From an uncultured Lachnospiraceae bacterium (GTDB taxonomy: Bacteria; Bacillota; Clostridia; Lachnospirales; Lachnospiraceae): a DNA stretch of 16,358 nucleotides. The translations under genes and the position numbers were made by a program. Position 1 is the stretch's first letter, and every line of letters begins with the position of its first letter. The DNA lies in NCBI GenBank assembly GCA_910584205.1, contig CAJUAA010000054.1:1-16358 (forward strand), read 5' to 3'. Positions 6,570 through 14,344 of this stretch are shown here, piece after piece. Below the pieces are notes generated by a model that was not told the origin of the DNA, ran no database searches, and was given only the letters and a program-made list of their open reading frames with translations.

Positions 6570-6586
6570 TACCAGTAAACAAAATA
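6570..6586. promoter_or_regulatory. Predicted target site of the crRNA-like RNA
   Basis: The + strand here is the predicted target strand, complementary to the guide at 16 of 17 bases. The flank on the PAM side reads CTT on the non-target strand; the canonical type I-C PAM is TTC, and a TTC lies 2 nt further out. The site is 10 nt upstream of the cas3 -35 element, and its PAM side faces the promoter. Confidence 0.7.
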
Positions 6587-6596
6587 AAGAAAAGTA

Positions 6597-6625
6597 TTGC
6601 AATAATTAAAAATATATGGTATTAT
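6597..6625 (+). promoter_or_regulatory. cas operon promoter
   Basis: TTGCAA (6597-6602), a 17-nt spacer and TATTAT (6620-6625), with an extended -10 TG at 6617-6618. Predicted start is near 6632, leaving a 26-nt leader before the cas3 ATG. An alternative weaker pair, TTGAAA (6560-6565) and AATAAA (6583-6588), would place the guide target inside the promoter itself. Confidence 0.65.
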
Positions 6626-6657
6626 TTTACAAAAGAGAAGAAGAAAAAGGAATCTAT

Positions 6658-8853
6658 ATGAACGGTTTATACAAAGCGCATATCAATGAGAAAACAGCTG
6701 CAGTTCAGACAATAAAAGAACACAGCGAGAATACAGCACGTCTGTGCGCGCAGTTTGCGGTCCCGCCGCTCAAAGATCTTATGTGCGCGATGGGAATGCT
6801 CCATGATATCGGCAAATATCAGCCGTCCTTTCAGAAACGAATTGACGGGGCTTCTGTTCAGGTGGAACATTCCATCTGCGGAGCGCTGGAGGCAAAAAAA
6901 CAGTATACGGATGTTCTCGGGCTGCTTATGGAATACTGCATTGCCGGACATCACAGCGGAATTCCGGATGGCGGCGCGTACAATGACACGCCGGATCAGT
7001 CTACTCTGTGCGGGAGACTGAAGCGTGATACTGAAGATTACAGCATCTACAGGGAAGAACTTTCTCTGTCGTGTCCGGACCGGCAGGCGTTTCTGCAGTA
7101 TTTACTGAAGGACTGCGGGCAGGATCAGTCACTGCTGATTGATAAATTTGCATTCCTGACCCGCTACTGCTTTTCCTGCCTGACGGATGCGGATTCGCTG
7201 GACACGGCGGCGTTTTGCGGCGGGAATGCGGCCGGGAAGCTGAATGCAGATTTTCATGATTGCCTGGAAAAGGTAACTGCCCGTCTGGATTCTTTTGTGT
7301 GCAGTACCCGATTGCAGAAAGCCAGGGCGCTCCTTCAGAAACAGGTATTTGAGAAAACAGAGCAGGATGCGGAAATCTATTTGATGAATATGCCAACAGG
7401 AAGCGGAAAGACGCTGTGCAGTGTAAAATTTGCTCTGGAGAGAGCCGTCCGGAAAGAGAAAAAACGCATTATTTATGTGATTCCGTACAACAGCATCATA
7501 GATCAGACAGCGGACGTTCTGGAATCGTTATTTGGCAAAGAGGCGCAGATTCTGCGCCATCAGTCGACATTTTCCTATGACGGTGACGATTACGATGAGG
7601 ATTACCGGCAGGCGGCAAAATGTGCGTCGGAAAACTGGGATGCGCCGCTGATCATTACGACTGCCGTACAGTTTTTTGAATCCATTTACGCCAACAAAAG
7701 AGGAAAACTGCGCAAACTGCACCATATGGCAGACAGCATTCTCGTCTTTGACGAGGCCCATCTGATGCCGGTGGAGTATCTGCAGCCCTGTCTGCGGGCG
7801 ATTGCATATATTACGAGGTATTTGAACAGTGAAGCGGTATTTCTGACCGCGACCATGCCCGACTTTGCCGGGTTAATGAAGCAGTATGCTCTGCCGGACA
7901 GTTCGATGAAGGAACTGATCACAGACATTTCACTGTTTTCTGAATTCAAAAAATGCCGGTATGTGCATTTGGGGGAAATGCCGGAAGAGACGCTTTTGCA
8001 GAAAGCGGTGCAGTATCCTTCCAGTCTTCTGATCGTAAATCGGAAAGCGGCAGCCAGAAAACTGTATCAGATGTGCGCGGGAAGAAAATATCATCTTTCT
8101 ACCTATATGACTTCTCTGGATCGAAAAAGAGTGTTAAAAGAGATCAAAGAAGAACTGCAGCGGCTGGAAAAGGAGTTTCCGGATGGGGCAGAAGTTCCGG
8201 AAGAACGCAGAATTACGATTATATCCACGTCCCTGATCGAGGCGGGAGTGGATCTGGACGTTCATGCGGTGTTTCGGGAACTGACCGGGCTGGACAGTAT
8301 TCTGCAGGCAGGTGGAAGATGCAACCGGGAAGGAAAGAGAACGGATGCGGAAGTATTTATATTTGAATTTGCAGGTGATTTGAAAAAAACGTTCGGAAGT
8401 GAGCAGGGAAATATTGTAAAAGGGATGCTGGCAAGATATGAGGACATTTCCTGTCAGGAAAGCATTGGGGAATATTATGACCGTCTGTTCCGGATGAAAA
8501 GCGAGGAAATTCAAAAAAATACAATTACACAGGAGTGTACGCACATCCAGTCCATTCCGTTCCGGACCTATGCAGAACATTTTGAACCCATCGACGCGAA
8601 GACGGTGTCTCTGGTAGTGCCGCAGGATGATAAAAGCAGAGAACTGGTGAAAAAACTGCAGTATACCGGGGCGGTTCCCGAAAGAGAGCTTCAGCTCTAT
8701 GCCTGTTCCGTATATCGGTGGGAGCTGGACGACCTGGTTCGCCAGCATGCGGCAGAGGACTGGGGATCAGGAATCTGCTGTCTTACCAATCCGGATTATT
8801 ATGATAAGGATACAGGAATTTCGTTTGAGGCAGCAGATTATCTGATCGAATGA
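6658..8853 (+). CDS. cas3: Type I-C Cas3 helicase-nuclease
   Basis: ATP-dependent helicase and HD nuclease that degrades DNA bound by Cascade, 731 residues. An N-terminal HD domain shows HDIGK (H49-D50), EHSICGA and GHHSG. Superfamily-2 helicase motifs follow: Walker A MPTGSGKT (245-252), DEAH (365-368), LTATMP, and motif VI QAGGRCNR (550-557). Both domains appear intact. I place the start at 6658 with AAGGA at 6647-6651; an in-frame ATG at 6616 overlaps the -10 of the promoter and is unlikely. It is the first gene of the operon, so repression of this promoter would silence interference genes together. The gap to cas5c is 36 nt. Confidence 0.95.
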   Translation: MNGLYKAHINEKTAAVQTIKEHSENTARLCAQFAVPPLKDLMCAMGMLHDIGKYQPSFQKRIDGASVQVEHSICGALEAKKQYTDVLGLLMEYCIAGHHSGIPDGGAYNDTPDQSTLCGRLKRDTEDYSIYREELSLSCPDRQAFLQYLLKDCGQDQSLLIDKFAFLTRYCFSCLTDADSLDTAAFCGGNAAGKLNADFHDCLEKVTARLDSFVCSTRLQKARALLQKQVFEKTEQDAEIYLMNMPTGSGKTLCSVKFALERAVRKEKKRIIYVIPYNSIIDQTADVLESLFGKEAQILRHQSTFSYDGDDYDEDYRQAAKCASENWDAPLIITTAVQFFESIYANKRGKLRKLHHMADSILVFDEAHLMPVEYLQPCLRAIAYITRYLNSEAVFLTATMPDFAGLMKQYALPDSSMKELITDISLFSEFKKCRYVHLGEMPEETLLQKAVQYPSSLLIVNRKAAARKLYQMCAGRKYHLSTYMTSLDRKRVLKEIKEELQRLEKEFPDGAEVPEERRITIISTSLIEAGVDLDVHAVFRELTGLDSILQAGGRCNREGKRTDAEVFIFEFAGDLKKTFGSEQGNIVKGMLARYEDISCQESIGEYYDRLFRMKSEEIQKNTITQECTHIQSIPFRTYAEHFEPIDAKTVSLVVPQDDKSRELVKKLQYTGAVPERELQLYACSVYRWELDDLVRQHAAEDWGSGICCLTNPDYYDKDTGISFEAADYLIE

Positions 8854-8889
8854 AGGATATGAAATACCAGATAAGAGGAGTGAGAGAAT

Positions 8890-9618
8890 GTGAGTTACGG
8901 ATTTAAGATCATCGCAGAGGGAGATTATGCGTGTTTTACAAGGCCGGAGTTAAAAGTGGAGCGGGTGAGCTATGACGTTCCGCCGCCGGGCGCACTGGAG
9001 GGGATGCTGAAAAGTGTTTACTGGAAGCCTGCGATCCGTTACGTGATTGACCGGATCGTTGTATTCCATCCCATTGATTTTGTCAATATCCGGCGAAACG
9101 AGGTCAAGGATAAGGTTCTGTACAGCGCAGTGAAAAGCCGGATGAACGGAAAGGGCGGAGATCCCTGTATCTATACATCAGAAAGCCGGAGTCAGCGGGC
9201 ATCCATGGTACTGAAAGATGTAAAATACGGGATTGCATTCCATTTTGAACTGACCGGGCTGAAAAATGAAAAAGAAGATGAGTCGGAAATGAAACATTTT
9301 CATATTCTGAAAAGGCGTCTGGAGAAAGGCCAGTATTTCCGCACTCCCTGCCTTGGATGCAGCGAATTTCCGGTCAGGCGGCTGGAACTGGTAGAAGAGT
9401 TTGATACAGAGGGAATCAGCAGTGAGATACTGGATATGGGGGATATGGATCTTGGCTATATGAGTTACCGGGTTGCCTTTGCCGACGAAGGAAAACCGGT
9501 GAATGATGACTGGGAAAATCCCAGATTTTCCGACAGGGCGTCCACCATTTATTACCGGCCCCATATGGTGAGAGGAATCATTGACGTGAAAAAATACAGG
9601 GAGGAATTAAGATGCTGA
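8890..9618 (+). CDS. cas5c: Type I-C Cas5c (Cas5d) crRNA-processing subunit
   Basis: RAMP-fold protein of 242 residues. In type I-C, which lacks Cas6, Cas5c cuts pre-crRNA at the base of the repeat hairpin, leaves an 11-nt 5' handle, and stays bound in Cascade. Family features include the N-terminal strand GFKIIAEGDYACFTRPELKVER, PPPGALEGMLKSVYWKP with Y44 (the position of the catalytic Tyr46 of the B. halodurans enzyme), and FHPIDFVNIRRNEV. The start is GTG at 8890; an ATG two bases earlier is followed at once by a stop. The ribosome site AGAGGAG lies around 8874-8880. It overlaps cas8c by 7 nt. It is also the likely processor of the small RNA at 6416-6561. Confidence 0.93.
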   Translation: MSYGFKIIAEGDYACFTRPELKVERVSYDVPPPGALEGMLKSVYWKPAIRYVIDRIVVFHPIDFVNIRRNEVKDKVLYSAVKSRMNGKGGDPCIYTSESRSQRASMVLKDVKYGIAFHFELTGLKNEKEDESEMKHFHILKRRLEKGQYFRTPCLGCSEFPVRRLELVEEFDTEGISSEILDMGDMDLGYMSYRVAFADEGKPVNDDWENPRFSDRASTIYYRPHMVRGIIDVKKYREELRC

Positions 9619-11468
9619 TCCATGCGTTATCCGGCTATTATGATATCCTTGCGAAAGCGGGAAAAGTTCTTCCGGAAGGGTATTCCAATGTAAAAATCCA
9701 TTATAAGGTCTGTCTGACAGAAGACGGGCGGATTGATGAAATTCTGTCATGTAAAGTCCGGACAGAACAGAAGGCCGCAAAAGGGAAAATCAAAGAGGTA
9801 TGGAATCCGCGGAATATGGTGATGCCAAAGAGGACGGAGAAACCGGGAATCGATGCAAATATCATAGAGCATCGGCCTCTGTATCTGTTTGGCCTGAACT
9901 GTGATAAAGAAATATTATCACCGGAAGACCGGACTCAAAAAGCGAAAAAGTCCCATAATGCATTTGTAAAAACAAATCTGGAATTTCTGGAAGGCCTGGA
10001 TTCTCCGGTGATACAGGCATACAGGCAGTTTTTACAAAACTGGAATCCGGAGGAAGAGACTCAGAATTCCTGTCTTCTTGGACTGGGGAAGGAATACGAT
10101 AAATCCAGTTATGCATTTTGTCTGACCGGTTATCCGGATCAGCTGCTGCAGGACGATGTGCAGGTGAAGAAAAGATGGGAAGAATGGTACCGGCAGCGGG
10201 GAGAAGAAGGAGAAGATGCGTATATCTCTCAGTGTGCAGTCAGCGGAATTAAGGCGCCCATTGCCAGAATTCACAGTAAAGTGAAAGGCGTCTATGGGGG
10301 ACTGGTCACAGGCACGGTGCTGGTTGGATTTAATAATCCGTCGGAAAATTCTTATGGAAAGGAACAGTCCTACAACAGCAGCATTTCAAGCCGGATCATG
10401 CAAAAATATACCGAAGCGCTGAACTATCTGCTGGAAACCAGGAGTCACAAAATACTCATGGACGATATGACGATCGTGTTCTGGGCGATGAACCCGGAGG
10501 AAACCTGTGAAGATGTTCTTATGGCCATGTTGTGCGGGCAGTCCGAACAAATGAACACAGAACAGACAGAACAGATGCTGAAAAACCTTCTGGAAGATGC
10601 AAGAAAGGGCAAAATCATATGGGACAGGCTCTGCTCGACGGATTGTATTCAGCCGGATATTGATTTTTATATGGTGGGGTTGAAGCCAAATTCGTCCCGG
10701 CTTGCGGTGAAATTTATTTATCGGAAAAGATATGCAGATATTCTGTGGAACGTTGCAAAGTTTCAGGAAGAAATGCAGGTGTCAGAAACGGTCCGGCCGT
10801 TGTCCATTGCAAGGATAAAAATGGAGCTGGTTTCACCCAAAAGCAGCCATGATACGGTGAATCCGGCACTGCTTACCAAGCTGTTTGAAGCAGTGATCCA
10901 TGGCAGCAAGTACCCGGAGGCATTGCTGGAGACAACGGTACGCCGTGTGAAAACAGATACGGACAAAAAGGTGAATGAAGTACGGGCAGGGATCATCAAA
11001 GCCTGTATCAACCGAAATTACAAAAAGGAGGAATTAAAGGTGGCATTGGACAGAGAAAATTACACGCCGGCATATTTGTGCGGGAGACTGTTTGCGGTTT
11101 TGGAAAGGCTGCAGCAGGATGCATCCGGAAACTCACTGAATCGTACCATTAAGGATGCCTACTTTGCATCAGCTTCGTCCAGACCGGCGATCGTTTTTCC
11201 AAAACTTTTGAAGCTGGCGCAGAATCATCTGAACAAGGTAAAAGGTCCGGTGTTTTATAATAAACTGATTGGGGAGATTACCTGGCAGCTGGAAGGAGAA
11301 TTTCCGGAGACGCTTCTTTTAACCGACCAGGGAAGATTTGTGATTGGTTATTATCAACAGTACCAGAGCTTTTTTATTACCGGATATTATCAGCAATATC
11401 AGAGTGTTTTTGAAAAAAAAGATACAGAACAGAAAGAACAGACGGAGGAAGATGGAGATGGCAATTAA
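9612..11468 (+). CDS. cas8c: Type I-C Cas8c large Cascade subunit
   Basis: Large subunit (Csd1 family) of type I-C Cascade, 618 residues, expected to read the PAM and help unwind target DNA. Recognisable parts are the N-terminal MLIHALSGYYDIL, the central CAVSGIKAPIARIHSKVKGV and GFNNPSENSYGKEQ segment (about 210-260), and the C-terminal GRFVIGYYQQ end. Type I-C genes also make a small Cas11c from an internal start. A candidate is not certain, but GGAGGAATTAAAGG followed by GTG (11041) sits in frame within the 3' third. AGGGAGGA at 9598-9605 drives the ATG at 9612. The C-terminus carries a 12-residue tandem duplication (GYYQQYQS repeated, 11346-11417). Confidence 0.93.
   Translation: MLIHALSGYYDILAKAGKVLPEGYSNVKIHYKVCLTEDGRIDEILSCKVRTEQKAAKGKIKEVWNPRNMVMPKRTEKPGIDANIIEHRPLYLFGLNCDKEILSPEDRTQKAKKSHNAFVKTNLEFLEGLDSPVIQAYRQFLQNWNPEEETQNSCLLGLGKEYDKSSYAFCLTGYPDQLLQDDVQVKKRWEEWYRQRGEEGEDAYISQCAVSGIKAPIARIHSKVKGVYGGLVTGTVLVGFNNPSENSYGKEQSYNSSISSRIMQKYTEALNYLLETRSHKILMDDMTIVFWAMNPEETCEDVLMAMLCGQSEQMNTEQTEQMLKNLLEDARKGKIIWDRLCSTDCIQPDIDFYMVGLKPNSSRLAVKFIYRKRYADILWNVAKFQEEMQVSETVRPLSIARIKMELVSPKSSHDTVNPALLTKLFEAVIHGSKYPEALLETTVRRVKTDTDKKVNEVRAGIIKACINRNYKKEELKVALDRENYTPAYLCGRLFAVLERLQQDASGNSLNRTIKDAYFASASSRPAIVFPKLLKLAQNHLNKVKGPVFYNKLIGEITWQLEGEFPETLLLTDQGRFVIGYYQQYQSFFITGYYQQYQSVFEKKDTEQKEQTEEDGDGN
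11346..11417 (+). repeat. Tandem 12-codon duplication in the cas8c 3' end
   Basis: Two adjacent 36-nt units (11346-11381 and 11382-11417), encoding GYYQQYQSFFIT and GYYQQYQSVFEK. They differ at several synonymous sites (GGT/GGA, CAA/CAG, CAG/CAA, TAC/TAT, AGC/AGT), so the duplication is not recent. Confidence 0.85.
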
Positions 11469-12318
11469 AAACAGATACGATTTTGTGATGCTTTTTGATG
11501 TGGAGAATGGAAACCCCAATGGAGATCCGGATGCAGGAAATGCTCCCCGGGTAGATGCAGAGACAGGGTACGGCTATATTACAGATGTATGTCTGAAAAG
11601 AAAGATTCGGAATTATGTAGAATTGTGCAAAGAAGGGGAAGCCGGATATCAGATTCTTGTAAAACCGGACAAAGCGCTTAATACAAAATTTACAGAAGCA
11701 TATGAAGCAGAAGGTCTGAAGACGAAAAATAAAGGAAAGAATCCGGATGAGGTAAAACGGGTCAGAGACTATATGTGCAGAAACTATTATGATGTCCGGA
11801 TGTTCGGCGCAGTCATGTCGACAGGCGATGATCCATGCGGAATTGTGCGGGGACCGGTGCAGATTAATTTTGCCAGAAGTCTGTCTCCGATCAATATTCA
11901 GGATGTGACGATTACGCGTCAGGCGAGAACGACAGAAGGGCGCCAGGAATCCGGAGAGACAGAGATGGGCCGCAAAAGCATGATTCCTTACGCGCTTTAC
12001 CGGGCGGAAGGATATGTATCTGCTGCCCTTGCGAACAAAGTAACCGATCTGTCAGAAGAGGATCTGGAACTTTTGTGGGCGGCCATTATCAACATGTTTG
12101 AACATGATCACAGTGCGGCAAGAGGGAAGATGTGTATGCGCAAACTTTATGTATTTCGTCATGACAGTGTACTTGGAAACTGTCCGTCGCATATTTTGTT
12201 TGATAAAGTTCAGACAGAGCTGAAAGAAAAAGGGATGCCGCCCCGCGCATTTTCCGACTATGAAGTAAAGCTGGATGATCAGATGCCGGACGGAGTGGAA
12301 GTTCTTATAAAATTATGA
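11458..12318 (+). CDS. cas7c: Type I-C Cas7c Cascade backbone subunit
   Basis: Backbone subunit (Csd2 family) that coats the crRNA guide and whose thumb flips out every sixth base, 286 residues. It opens with the typical NRYDFVMLFDVENGNPNGDPDAGNAPRVD region (residues 5-33) and contains FGAVMSTG, GPVQINFARSLSPI and NMFEHDHSAARG. I chose the ATG at 11458 because GGAGG at 11444-11448 is 9 nt away; an ATG at 11452 is too close, and the longer in-frame extension to 11344 overlaps cas8c and is not family sequence. It overlaps cas8c by 11 nt and cas4 by 4 nt (ATGA). Confidence 0.95.
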   Translation: MAIKNRYDFVMLFDVENGNPNGDPDAGNAPRVDAETGYGYITDVCLKRKIRNYVELCKEGEAGYQILVKPDKALNTKFTEAYEAEGLKTKNKGKNPDEVKRVRDYMCRNYYDVRMFGAVMSTGDDPCGIVRGPVQINFARSLSPINIQDVTITRQARTTEGRQESGETEMGRKSMIPYALYRAEGYVSAALANKVTDLSEEDLELLWAAIINMFEHDHSAARGKMCMRKLYVFRHDSVLGNCPSHILFDKVQTELKEKGMPPRAFSDYEVKLDDQMPDGVEVLIKL

Positions 12319-12988
12319 CCAGTACAGAAATCACGATTCGGTCTGTTCAGCATTATATGTACTGTCCCCATCGGTGGGGGCTTCTGGAAATTGACCGGGC
12401 ATGGGCAGAAAACGTTTTTGTTACAAAAGCCAATCTGCTGCATGAACGGGTACACGATCCGGAAAGACATTATACAGCAAGAGGCAGAAAGGTATTTACT
12501 TCCGTTCCGGTATATAATGATCTGGAAGTATATAACCTGTACGGTGTGACGGACTGCCTGGAATTGACGGAAGACAGTCAGGGGATCTCTATAGATGAAC
12601 GCAAAGCATCCTGTCAGATCTGCATTGTGGAATATAAGCCCACCAGACCTAAAAAGAAGGAGTACCACGAAGAAGATCTGATACAGGTATTTGCACAGAA
12701 AATATGTGTGGATTACGTGTTCGGCGGCGACTGTGATGCGGTATTGTATTATGCAGATGTGAAAAAGAGGGTGCCTCTTCCGTAAAAGAAAATTTTACGG
12801 AATATGATCAGCGGCTGCGGCAGATGCTTGCAGAAATGCGGGATTTCCTGGAAGAGGGAATGATTCCGGCGATTCCAAAAGGACAGAAGTGCGGTGGATG
12901 CTCCATGCGGGATCTGTGTATGCCTTCCATAAAAAAGATAGAGTCAGTTCGGACAGAGATTGAGAAAATCGGGAAAATGGAAATATAA
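12315..12988 (+). pseudogene. cas4: Type I-C Cas4, one-base frameshift
   Basis: RecB-family iron-sulfur exonuclease that, with Cas1-Cas2, trims and PAM-selects prespacers. The first 156 residues are read to a stop at 12783-12785: C17 in YMYCPHRW, then nuclease residues around H43, D80 (GVTDCLEL) and E106/K108 (VEYKP). The family C-terminus continues at once in the -1 frame (KENFTEYDQRLR to 12985), with CGGCSMRDLC holding the other three cluster cysteines. Adding one G in CCG-TAA, giving LPVKENF, restores a 224-residue protein. So the break is best explained by one lost base at about 12782, either real or a sequencing error. As written, the product lacks a complete Fe-S site. It overlaps cas7c by 4 nt; cas1 starts 3 nt after 12988. 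Confidence 0.9.
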
Positions 12989-12991
12989 AAG

Positions 12992-14014
12992 ATGAGAAAA
13001 CTGTTGAATACAATTTATGTTACAAATGAACAGGCATATCTGACACTGGATGGAGAAAATCTGGTCTGCAAAATCGACGGGACCGAGAAGCTTCGGATTC
13101 CTTTTGAAAATATTGAAAATGTGGTTTGCTTTAACTATGTGGGGTGTTCTCCAGCTCTGATGGGAAAATGTGTTGGAAAGAGCATACCTATCAATTTTAT
13201 TTCGCCCCAGGGGAAATTTCTTGCCAAAGTATGCGGAGAAACAAAAGGAAATGTCTTTCTTAGAGTAGCTCAGATTGACTGTTTCCGCGAGCAGGGACTT
13301 GCTCTGGCACAGAATACCATGGCTGCGAAATTCAGCAATACAAGACAGCTGCTGCGCAGGAGTCTTCATGATAATGCCGGACTGCGGGAGGACGAAAAGA
13401 TATCAGATGTTCTGAATATACTGAAAGATGGAATTGACAAAGTATTTCAGGCAAAAAGTATGGAAGAAATAACAGGAATCGAGGGAAACTGTGCAAGGGC
13501 ATACTTTTCCGTGTTTCAAAAACTGATCACGAATCAAAAAGTTCCCTTTACTTTTGAATTTCGGACAAAACATCCTCCGCTGGACCCTGTCAACGCAGTT
13601 CTGTCTTTTGTGTATACTCTGGCTACCGCTGAATTTGCAGCTGCGCTTGAGACAGTGGGACTGGACAGTTATATTGGCTTCTGCCATGCGCTTCGAAGCG
13701 GAAGAAGTTCTCTTGCCTGCGATCTGGTGGAAGAAGTACGCTGTATTGCTGAGCGCTTTGTGCTTACACTTTTGAATCTGCAGATCATTGGGAAAGATGA
13801 TTTTGAAAAACAGATATCGGGTGCCGTCTGGCTGAACGCAGAAGGAAGAAAAAAAGTGCTGACACGATGGCAGGAGAAAAAACGCAGTGACATGGTGCAT
13901 CCGTATTTGAAGCAGAAAATTCCCATGGGGCTTCTGCCGTATGTTCAGAGTAATCTTCTTGCAAAATATGTAAGAGGAGATCTGGAGAGTTATCCGCCAT
14001 TTTTGCAGAAGTAG
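12992..14014 (+). CDS. cas1: Cas1 integrase, type I-C
   Basis: Metal-dependent integrase of the spacer-acquisition complex, 340 residues. N-terminal beta domain MRKLLNTIYVTNEQAYLTLDGENL, then an alpha-helical catalytic domain. The active-site residues fit the family pattern: E164 in GIEGNCARAYF, H232 in GFCHALRSGRSSL, and D244/E247 in CDLVEEVR. All look intact, unlike the neighbouring cas4. The start is the ATG at 12992, 3 nt after the repaired cas4 stop; the ribosome site is weak, so translation probably depends on coupling, which the cas4 frameshift might lower. Confidence 0.95.
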   Translation: MRKLLNTIYVTNEQAYLTLDGENLVCKIDGTEKLRIPFENIENVVCFNYVGCSPALMGKCVGKSIPINFISPQGKFLAKVCGETKGNVFLRVAQIDCFREQGLALAQNTMAAKFSNTRQLLRRSLHDNAGLREDEKISDVLNILKDGIDKVFQAKSMEEITGIEGNCARAYFSVFQKLITNQKVPFTFEFRTKHPPLDPVNAVLSFVYTLATAEFAAALETVGLDSYIGFCHALRSGRSSLACDLVEEVRCIAERFVLTLLNLQIIGKDDFEKQISGAVWLNAEGRKKVLTRWQEKKRSDMVHPYLKQKIPMGLLPYVQSNLLAKYVRGDLESYPPFLQK

Positions 14015-14023
14015 GTGATAGAC

Positions 14024-14314
14024 ATGATGGTATTAATCAGTTATGATGTAAGTACAACAGATCCTGCAGGAAAAACCAGGCTTCGTAAAGTTGCAAAAGA
14101 ATGTCAAAATCACGCACAGCGGGTCCAGAATTCTGTGTTTGAAGCGAATCTGGATTATTCGTCTTTTCTGAAACTGAAGGACCGTCTGATAAGGCTGATT
14201 GATTCGGAAAAAGACAGCCTGCGGTTTTATTATCTTGGAAATGACTGGAAGAAGAAAGTGGAACATATTGGTGCAAAGCAGACTTACGATTCAGAAGGAG
14301 TTATTATTATCTGA
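14024..14314 (+). CDS. cas2: Cas2, type I-C
   Basis: Small ferredoxin-fold partner of Cas1 in the integration complex, 96 residues, normal length. It begins MMVLISYDVST with the conserved Asp8 and continues RLRKVAKECQNHAQRVQNSVFEA and FYYLGNDW. The ATG at 14024 is preferred over a GTG at 14015: AGGTG at 14013-14017 lies 6 nt upstream, and I-C Cas2 proteins usually start MMVLVTYDV. It starts 9 nt after cas1 and is followed after 30 nt by a gene not normally part of a cas operon. Confidence 0.95.
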   Translation: MMVLISYDVSTTDPAGKTRLRKVAKECQNHAQRVQNSVFEANLDYSSFLKLKDRLIRLIDSEKDSLRFYYLGNDWKKKVEHIGAKQTYDSEGVIII

Positions 14315-14344
14315 CTTCTGCACAGGTCAGGAAGGGGGATCGTT

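Noticed and set aside
6589..6591. Canonical TTC PAM for the self-target
   Set aside because: Using it would move the protospacer start two bases into the handle, against the repeat-spacer boundary fixed by the three array repeats.
6616..6657. Upstream ATG as cas3 start
   Set aside because: It overlaps the extended -10 of the cas promoter and has no ribosome site; 6658 has AAGGA at proper spacing.
11344..11457. Longer Cas7c N-terminus from 11344
   Set aside because: It overlaps the end of cas8c deeply, has no Cas7 similarity, and a GGAGG site points to 11458.
12759..12785. Programmed -1 frameshift in cas4 at GTGAAAAAGAGG
   Set aside because: G-AAA-AAG is not an ideal slippery heptamer and slipping there would replace the conserved KKRVPLP by KEGASS. 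A single lost G next to the stop fits family sequence better.
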